From: Erwinia piriflorinigrans CFBP 5888
GTDB lineage: Bacteria > Pseudomonadota > Gammaproteobacteria > Enterobacterales > Enterobacteriaceae
Assembly (NCBI RefSeq): GCF_001050515.1
Contig: NZ_CAHS01000016.1
Coordinates: 109,218 to 173,217, forward strand
Length of the DNA stretch: 64,000 nt
Direction: 5' to 3'
This document shows, piece by piece, positions 58,010 to 64,000 of this stretch. Under the pieces are notes generated by a model. That model saw nothing but the letters and a program-made list of their open reading frames with translations, was not told the DNA's origin and made no database searches. Each line of letters begins with the position of its first letter. The first letter of the stretch is position 1. The position numbers were made by a program, and so were the translations under genes.

Positions 58010-60703
58010 ATGAGCCAGCGCGGACTAGAAGCTCTGTTAAGACCGAAATCCATTGCGGTTATTGGTGCCTCCACCCGGCCAGAGCGTGCCGGCTATTTGA
58101 TGATGCGTAATCTGCTGGCCGGTGGCTTCAGCGGCCCGGTGCTACCGGTCACGCGCAAATATCAGGCGGTATGTGGCGTGCTGACCTGGCCTGATATCGC
58201 CAGCCTGCCCCTTTCCCCGGACCTGGCGATTATCTGCACTCACGGGCGGCGTAACCTGGAATTATTATGTGCGCTGGGCAAGCGCGGTTGCAAAGCCTGT
58301 ATCGTCCTCTCTGCTCCGCGCGACCAGCTACCCGAGCTGAAAGCCTGTGCCAGCCGCTGGCAGATCCGTCTGCTTGGCCCTAACAGTCTTGGCCTGCTGG
58401 CCCCCTGGCAAGGGCTGAATGCCAGTTTCTCACCGGTTCCCATCAGGCCAGGAAAGCTGGCCTTTATCTCACAATCGTCTGCGGTTTCTAACACCATTCT
58501 TGACTGGGCGCAGCAGCGCCAGCTGGGATTCTCATGGTTTATCGCGCTGGGTGACAGTCTGGATATTGATGCCGATGATCTGCTGGACTTTCTCGCCCGT
58601 GATGGGAAAACTAGCGCGATCTTGCTTTATCTGGAACACCTTAGCGATGCGCGGCGTTTTGTTTCTGCCGCACGTAGCGCCTCACGTAATAAGCCGATTG
58701 TGGTGATTAAAAGCGGAAGAAGTCCGCAGGCCCAGCGCCTGCTCAATACTCAGGGTGGAATGGATGCCGCCTGGGATGCAGCCATACAACGCGCGGGGTT
58801 GCTGCGCGTACAGGATACCCACGAATTGTTCTCGGCGGTTGAAACGCTCAGTTATATGCGCCCACTGCGCGGTGAGCGGCTGATGATCGTCAGTAACGGC
58901 GCTGCGCCAGCAGCATTGGCCCTTGATGCGCTGTATGCCCGTAACGGCAAGCTCGCCACCCTGAATGAGCCTTTACTCACCTCATTAACGTCAGTGCTGC
59001 CCGCTGGAGACGTTGCGGGTAATCCACTCGACCTCAAAGATGATGCAACGCCAGAGCGTTATTTGCAGGTGCTGTCAATGCTATTCGACAGCCACGATCT
59101 TGATGCGCTGTTGATCATACATGCTCCCAGTGCGGTAGCGCCCGCCTCACTCACCGCGCAAAAAATCATTGAGCGGGTAAAACAGCATCCGCGCGCGCGG
59201 CAGATCACCTTGCTGACTAACTGGTGCGGCGAATTCTCCTCACAGCAGGCCCGTCTGTTGTTTAATAAAGCAGGAATTCCCACTTACCGTACTCCAGAAG
59301 GAACGGTCAGTGCTTTTATGCATATGGTGGAGTATCGCCGCAATCAGAAGCAGCTGCGCGAAACACCGGCACTGCCACCTAATCTCACCGCCAACACCAG
59401 CGATGCCCACCGGATAATCCAGCGCGCCCTGGCGGACGGCATGACGTCATTGGATACTCACCAGGTGCAGCCGATTTTGCAGGCATATGGGTTGAACACG
59501 CCTCCCACCTGGATTGCTAGCGACAGCTCGCAGGCCATGCAAATTGCCGGGCAAATCGGCTATCCGGTGGCGTTGAAACTGCGCTCGCCGGATATCCCAC
59601 ATAAATCGGAAGTTCAGGGGGTGATGCTGTTCCTGCGCACGGCCGATGAAGTGCAGCAGGCAGCCAATGCAATTGTCGATCGTGCCAGTGCTGCGTGGCC
59701 ACAGGCACGCATACAGGGACTCTTGGTACAGAGCATGGCAAACCGGGCCGGAGGCCATGAGCTGCGGGTGGTGGTGGAACAGGATCCGTTGTTTGGCCCA
59801 GTCATTATGCTCGGTGAGGGAGGTTCCCCCTGGTCGGACGATCGTCAGGCCGCAACCGCCCTGCCGCCGCTTAATATGACGCTGGCGCGCTATCTGGTAA
59901 AACAGGCCATCGTCAAGGGTAAAATAGGCGGGCGCAGCGCACTGCATGCGCTGAATCTTGACGGGCTGACCCAGGTGCTGGTTCAGGTATCAAATCTGAT
60001 TGTGGACTGCCCGGAAATTGTTCGTTTAGAGATCCATCCGCTGTTGGCCAGTGATACCGGGTTTACACTGCTGGACGTCACGCTCCAGCTGGCGCATTTC
60101 CACGGCGATGCACAGGCCCGGCTGGCAATACGCCCTTATCCACACGAGCTGGAAGAAACCGTTCAGCTTAAAAATGGCCAGCGCACTCTTTTTCGCCCAA
60201 TCCTGCCGGAAGACGAGCCGCTGCTTCAGCAGTTTATCTCCCGGGTAACCAAAGAAGATCTTTATTATCGGTACTTTAGTGAGATCAATGAATTCACCCA
60301 TGAAGATTTGGCGAACATGACGCAAATCGACTACGACCGAGAAATGGCCATCGTTGCGGTGCGACAGTGTGACGATTTGAGTGAGATCATTGGGGTGACT
60401 CGCGCCATCTCCGATGCCGATAATGTTGATGCAGAATTTTCTGTGCTGGTGCGATCCGACTTAAAAGGTTTAGGCCTCGGTCGTCGTCTGTTGGAAAAAA
60501 TGATTATCTATACGCGTCAGCATGGTTTACAGCAGCTGAATGGCATTACCATGCCGGGCAATCAGGGCATGATGTCACTGGCACGCAAGTTAGGATTTGA
60601 GATTAATATCCAGCTGGAGGATGGTATCGTCAGCCTTATGCTGCCATTGCAGAAACAGGATGAGGTACGGAAAAGTAAATCTACTACCATCGGGAAAATC
60701 TAG
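58010..60703 (+). CDS. pat: Protein lysine acetyltransferase Pat (YfiQ)
   Basis: 897 residues from the ATG at 58010 (MSQRGLEALLRPKSIAVIG), after GGAGCGG; a GTG one codon earlier is also open. An NDP-forming acyl-CoA synthetase-like part (CoA-binding, succinyl-CoA-ligase-like and ATP-grasp domains, about 1-700, degenerate in activity) is followed by a GNAT domain (about 720-890, with RSDLKGLGLGRRLLEKM). It acetylates metabolic enzymes such as Acs, and in E. coli is CRP-regulated. Confidence 0.95.
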   Translation: MSQRGLEALLRPKSIAVIGASTRPERAGYLMMRNLLAGGFSGPVLPVTRKYQAVCGVLTWPDIASLPLSPDLAIICTHGRRNLELLCALGKRGCKACIVLSAPRDQLPELKACASRWQIRLLGPNSLGLLAPWQGLNASFSPVPIRPGKLAFISQSSAVSNTILDWAQQRQLGFSWFIALGDSLDIDADDLLDFLARDGKTSAILLYLEHLSDARRFVSAARSASRNKPIVVIKSGRSPQAQRLLNTQGGMDAAWDAAIQRAGLLRVQDTHELFSAVETLSYMRPLRGERLMIVSNGAAPAALALDALYARNGKLATLNEPLLTSLTSVLPAGDVAGNPLDLKDDATPERYLQVLSMLFDSHDLDALLIIHAPSAVAPASLTAQKIIERVKQHPRARQITLLTNWCGEFSSQQARLLFNKAGIPTYRTPEGTVSAFMHMVEYRRNQKQLRETPALPPNLTANTSDAHRIIQRALADGMTSLDTHQVQPILQAYGLNTPPTWIASDSSQAMQIAGQIGYPVALKLRSPDIPHKSEVQGVMLFLRTADEVQQAANAIVDRASAAWPQARIQGLLVQSMANRAGGHELRVVVEQDPLFGPVIMLGEGGSPWSDDRQAATALPPLNMTLARYLVKQAIVKGKIGGRSALHALNLDGLTQVLVQVSNLIVDCPEIVRLEIHPLLASDTGFTLLDVTLQLAHFHGDAQARLAIRPYPHELEETVQLKNGQRTLFRPILPEDEPLLQQFISRVTKEDLYYRYFSEINEFTHEDLANMTQIDYDREMAIVAVRQCDDLSEIIGVTRAISDADNVDAEFSVLVRSDLKGLGLGRRLLEKMIIYTRQHGLQQLNGITMPGNQGMMSLARKLGFEINIQLEDGIVSLMLPLQKQDEVRKSKSTTIGKI

Positions 60704-60778
60704 TGGTATTATGTGCGGTTAGAGTCTTTTATTCTGTGGTCAAAGGCCATTCCATAAACGGGGAAGCAACGCACTGTG

Positions 60779-62134
60779 ATGTTGACCAAATTTAAACGCA
60801 ATAAACACCAACAGCACCTTGCTCAGCTGCCAAAAATTCCGCAGTCAGCAGCTGATTTCAGTACGCTTTTCTCACCGTCAGATTTTCGTCAGACGCTACT
60901 GGAAAAGATTGCCTCTGCCACCCGTCGTATCTGCATTGTCGCGCTCTACCTGGAAAACGATGAGGGTGGTCGCGCCATCCTCGCTGCGCTTTATGCCGCA
61001 AAACAACGTCGCCCGGAGCTGGATATTCGCGTGCTGGTCGACTGGCACCGTGCTCAACGAGGCCGTATCGGGGCTGCTGCTGGGGTCACTAACGCCGACT
61101 GGTATTGTGAAATGGCCAGTCAGCATCCCGATGCGAACATTCCCGTTTATGGTGTTCCCGTTAATACGCGTGAAGCGCTCGGTGTACTGCATTTAAAAGG
61201 CTCAGTTATTGATGATACCGTGCTGTATACCGGTGCCAGCTTCAATGATGTTTATCTGCATCAGAAAGACAAATACCGCTATGACCGCTATCAGCTGATT
61301 GGCAATCAGGTACTTGCCGACACCCTGTTCGACTGGGTCGAAACAAATTTGATTCAGGCTGAAGCCGTGCACCGCCTTAATCGTCTGGAGCGTCCAACCA
61401 GCCCGGAAATCAAAAATGAAACCCGCCAGTTCCGCCAAGAGTTGCGCGGCTTTGATTATGAATTCGAAGGTGTTGCCAGCAACGAGGAGCTGTCCGTGAC
61501 TCCGCTGGTCGGTCTGGGAAAACGCAGCCTGCTCAATAAGACCATTTTCCATCTGATGCCCTGTGCCGAGCACAAGCTGACGATCTGTACCCCTTATTTC
61601 AACCTGCCGGCCATTCTGGTACGCAACATTATCTGGCTGCTGCGGCGAGGCAAAGAGGTGGAGATCATCGTCGGAGATAAAACCGCCAACGATTTCTATA
61701 TTCCTCAAGATCAGCCATTTAAGATCATCAGCGCATTGCCCTATCTGTATGAAATTAACCTGCGGCGTTTTCTCAGTCGGCTGCAATATTACGTCGACAG
61801 TGAGCAGTTAACCGTACGTCTGTGGAAGGATGGCGAGAATAGCTATCACCTGAAAGGGTTATGGGTGGATGACGAATGGATGATGGTGACCGGAAATAAC
61901 CTGAATCCGCGCGCATGGCGTTTGGATCTGGAAAATGCGGTGCTGATCCACGATCCTCTGCAACAGCTGGCCGAACAACGCGATCGGGAACTTAACCTTA
62001 TCCGCGAACACACTACCCGCGTGCAGCATTTCCACGATTTGGAAAGCATCGCCGATTATCCGGTTAAGGTGCGCAAGCTGATTCGTCGGCTGCGACGTAT
62101 TCGTATAGATCGGCTTATCAGCCGTATTCTCTGA
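60779..62134 (+). CDS. pssA: Phosphatidylserine synthase PssA
   Basis: 451 residues from the ATG at 60779, the E. coli length (MLTKFKRNKHQQHLAQLPK). Two phospholipase-D HxK motifs are visible: HLKGSVIDDTVLYTGASFND and HLKGLWVDDEWMMVTGNNLN. The type I enzyme makes phosphatidylserine from CDP-diacylglycerol and serine, the first step to phosphatidylethanolamine. The basic C-terminus (VRKLIRRLRRIRIDRL) aids membrane contact. Confidence 0.96.
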   Translation: MLTKFKRNKHQQHLAQLPKIPQSAADFSTLFSPSDFRQTLLEKIASATRRICIVALYLENDEGGRAILAALYAAKQRRPELDIRVLVDWHRAQRGRIGAAAGVTNADWYCEMASQHPDANIPVYGVPVNTREALGVLHLKGSVIDDTVLYTGASFNDVYLHQKDKYRYDRYQLIGNQVLADTLFDWVETNLIQAEAVHRLNRLERPTSPEIKNETRQFRQELRGFDYEFEGVASNEELSVTPLVGLGKRSLLNKTIFHLMPCAEHKLTICTPYFNLPAILVRNIIWLLRRGKEVEIIVGDKTANDFYIPQDQPFKIISALPYLYEINLRRFLSRLQYYVDSEQLTVRLWKDGENSYHLKGLWVDDEWMMVTGNNLNPRAWRLDLENAVLIHDPLQQLAEQRDRELNLIREHTTRVQHFHDLESIADYPVKVRKLIRRLRRIRIDRLISRIL

Positions 62135-62153
62135 TAAGGTTATCGCTGCCTGT

Positions 62154-62474
62154 ATGCGTATTCTCCTGCTTATCTGCCTGCTGTTTTGTAGCGGCTGCGC
62201 TCATATGGCGAAAGATGAGTGGACCGGGCGTGATAAAGCTCAGCATTTCCTCTCTTCCGCTTTTTTTGCCGCAGCGGGGAATGCGTACGGCGACCGTCAG
62301 AACTGGGGCCAGGGCCACAGTGCAGGCTTCGGGATTTTATTTTCCCTAAGTCTGGGGGCCGCAAAGGAGCTGTACGACAGCCGCGCGGACGGGACAGGCT
62401 GGAGCTGGAAGGATTTTAGCTGGGATATAGCCGGCGCAGCCACCGGCTATGTCTTATGGAATATTGGCCGGTAA
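62154..62474 (+). CDS. yfiM: Lipoprotein YfiM
   Basis: 106 residues. The lipobox FCSGC gives acylated Cys15. The mature part (DKAQHFLSSAFFAAAGNAYG and LSLGAAKELYDSRADGTGWSWKD) matches E. coli YfiM, of unknown function. It follows pssA by 19 nt, and its stop touches the end of the convergent kgtP. Confidence 0.9.
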   Translation: MRILLLICLLFCSGCAHMAKDEWTGRDKAQHFLSSAFFAAAGNAYGDRQNWGQGHSAGFGILFSLSLGAAKELYDSRADGTGWSWKDFSWDIAGAATGYVLWNIGR

Positions 62475-63776
62475 TTACAGCTTCAGGCCCTGTCCACGCC
62501 GATGCAACATCAGCGAGACAAAGAACGCCACCGCCCCCATTCCCGATACGTACCAGAAGAAACTGGTTTCACTGCCCGCAGCTTTCAGAGACAGAGCAAC
62601 ATACTCCGCTGACCCACCAAACAGCGCATTAGCAACCGCATAGGATAATCCGACCCCCAACGCCCTGACTTCCGGTGGAAACATCTCTGCTTTCAGGATC
62701 CCACTGATCGAGGTGTAGAAACTGGTGATCACCAATGCCAGCATCACCAGCACAAATGCCATTACAGGACTAGTCACGCTTTGTAGAATGGTCAGAATTG
62801 GCACGGTACAAATCGCAGCCAAAGCACCAAAGATTAACATCGAATAGCGTCGACCAATTTTATCCGACAGGGCGCCGATCAATGGCTGAAGCAACATAAA
62901 AATAAATAGCGCCCCAGTCATCAGCATACTGGCCGTTTTATGATCCATCGCTGCGGTATTGACCAGATACTTCTGCATATAAGTGGTAAAGGTATAGAAA
63001 CTAAGGGAGCCTCCGGCGGTGAAGCCGAGAACCATAAGAAAAGCACGGCGATGTTTCCACAGTCCTTTCAGCGACCCGGCATCTTTATGCGCACGAGTTT
63101 TATTATCTGAGGTTTCATTTAATGAGCGTCGCAGATAGAGCGCCACCACGGCCAGCAAAGCTCCCAACGCGAACGGAATCCGCCATCCCCAGTCACGTAG
63201 CTCTGTATCTGACAACACTTGTTGCAGTACCACTACGGTTAACAGCGCCAGCAACTGTCCTCCAATTAGGGTGACATACTGAAAAGAGGCATAAAACCCT
63301 TTTCGTCCCTCTATAGCGACTTCACTCATATAGGTCGCGCTGGTGCCATATTCCCCACCAACGGACAATCCCTGAAACAGACGGGCCAGCAGCAGCAACG
63401 CGGGTGCCCAAACGCCAATCGTGTTGTAACCGGGAAGACAGGCAATGACCAGTGAACCAAAACACATCATGCATACCGAGATCAACATGGAGGTTTTGCG
63501 TCCATGTTTATCGCCAATATAACCAAAAATCCAGCCACCTATCGGCCTCATTAGGAAACCTGCGGCAAATACCCCCGCCGTCTGTAAGAGTTGGGTCGTT
63601 GGATTACCGCTTGGAAAGAATATATGAGCGAAATAAAGTGAGCAGAATGAATAGACATAGAAATCGAACCACTCTACAAGGTTACCTGAAGAGGCACCTA
63701 CAATGGCCCAGATGCGCTGATGGGTGGTAACCGAGTCTTTTCCCTGCGTATTATGGGTGGTGATGGAGTCTGTCAT
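62475..63776 (-). CDS. kgtP: Alpha-ketoglutarate/proton symporter KgtP
   Basis: 433 residues from the ATG at 63774-63776, with GAGGTG 7 nt upstream; an ATG three codons earlier is less likely. Twelve membrane spans in the metabolite-H+ symporter branch of the MFS, with [21 protein letters not shown] (motif A) and [16 protein letters not shown]. It imports 2-oxoglutarate. Order pssA-yfiM-kgtP is that of E. coli. Confidence 0.94.
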   Translation of the reverse strand: MTDSITTHNTQGKDSVTTHQRIWAIVGASSGNLVEWFDFYVYSFCSLYFAHIFFPSGNPTTQLLQTAGVFAAGFLMRPIGGWIFGYIGDKHGRKTSMLISVCMMCFGSLVIACLPGYNTIGVWAPALLLLARLFQGLSVGGEYGTSATYMSEVAIEGRKGFYASFQYVTLIGGQLLALLTVVVLQQVLSDTELRDWGWRIPFALGALLAVVALYLRRSLNETSDNKTRAHKDAGSLKGLWKHRRAFLMVLGFTAGGSLSFYTFTTYMQKYLVNTAAMDHKTASMLMTGALFIFMLLQPLIGALSDKIGRRYSMLIFGALAAICTVPILTILQSVTSPVMAFVLVMLALVITSFYTSISGILKAEMFPPEVRALGVGLSYAVANALFGGSAEYVALSLKAAGSETSFFWYVSGMGAVAFFVSLMLHRRGQGLKL

Positions 63777-63961
63777 TAAATACACCTCGTGAATGAGTCC
63801 CTGCTTTGCTAAGCACCAAAGGAATTTAATGTATCAGTTATATCAACCGGCTGTTTGTTACGAGATTATTTTAAATCTGTTCGACGCGTATTTTGTGAGC
63901 TGGAGCTGACAATTGCTAGAGGGAAGGTGTAAGTAATGGATGTAAATGGAATATTCATAAC

Positions 63962-63996
63962 GCAAAAAGGCCACCCCGAAGGATGGCCTTTTGCTT
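63962..63996 (-). terminator. rrnB-T2-like terminator hairpin at the right edge
   Basis: AAAAGGCCA (63965-63973) and TGGCCTTTT (63984-63992) pair around a short inner stem. On the minus strand the hairpin ends in CCTTTTTGCG, resembling the second terminator of E. coli rrnB. It fits a minus-strand rRNA operon lying to the right of the window. Confidence 0.6.
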
Positions 63997-64000
63997 TATT

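Noticed and set aside
61202..61786. 194-codon minus-strand ORF opposite pssA
   Set aside because: Antisense shadow of a highly conserved gene.

Overview
The window is a contiguous piece of an enterobacterial chromosome. Gene content, gene order and protein sequence follow Escherichia coli through its pdxJ-lepA, rpoE-recN-smpB-ssrA, nrdHIEF-proVWX-emrAB and trxC-pssA-kgtP blocks. Several accessory genes (a LuxI/LuxR pair, a Mig-14 protein, a ToxR/ToxS-like pair, a sucrose PTS pair) are typical of the plant-associated Erwiniaceae, so an Erwinia-like organism is the best guess. This is an inference from protein similarity recalled without a database search.

Layout. 1-5631: minus-strand housekeeping block lepA-lepB-rnc-era-recO-pdxJ. 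5632-8066: an insertion between lepA and rseC, which are neighbours in E. coli, holding a secreted halovibrin-like protein and an orphan phage Q-type antiterminator. 8067-10844: the sigma-E operon (rseD leader ORF, rpoE, rseA, rseB, rseC) behind a clear sigma-E promoter. 11188-22573: nadB with a NadR operator, trmN, srmB, grcA with an FNR box, ung, grpE with a sigma-32 promoter, nadK, recN with LexA boxes, bamE, ratB/ratA, smpB and the tmRNA gene ssrA.

22574 to about 39500: a 17 kb accessory island downstream of ssrA, the classic integration site. It opens with a dead IS3-family element that cuts a P4-type integrase; only the last 44 codons of the integrase remain in frame. It then carries an unrecognised AT-rich 469-residue gene whose ribosome binding site lies in a 27-bp perfect inverted repeat, two diverged copies of a short module flanking a membrane-anchored protein, an IS orfA relic, mig-14, a small secreted protein, scrA-scrB, a convergent luxI/luxR pair, a flhDC pair and a ToxR/ToxS-like pair. 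Long gene-poor AT-rich stretches separate them. Regulators of group behaviour (luxI/luxR), motility (flhDC) and envelope sensing (ToxR-like) therefore lie within about 6 kb of one another.

39350-63776: core genome again: tsx behind a consensus CRP site, speG, a lipoprotein, ygaC, nrdHIEF behind a pair of NrdR boxes, the osmoprotectant transporter proVWX behind a proU-type promoter, an MFS efflux gene (ygaY), mprA-emrA-emrB, yfiF, trxC, tapT, the protein acetyltransferase gene pat, pssA, yfiM and kgtP. The last 40 bases hold a hairpin resembling the second terminator of rRNA operons, which suggests that an rRNA operon lies just beyond the right edge on the minus strand, as rrnG does in E. coli.
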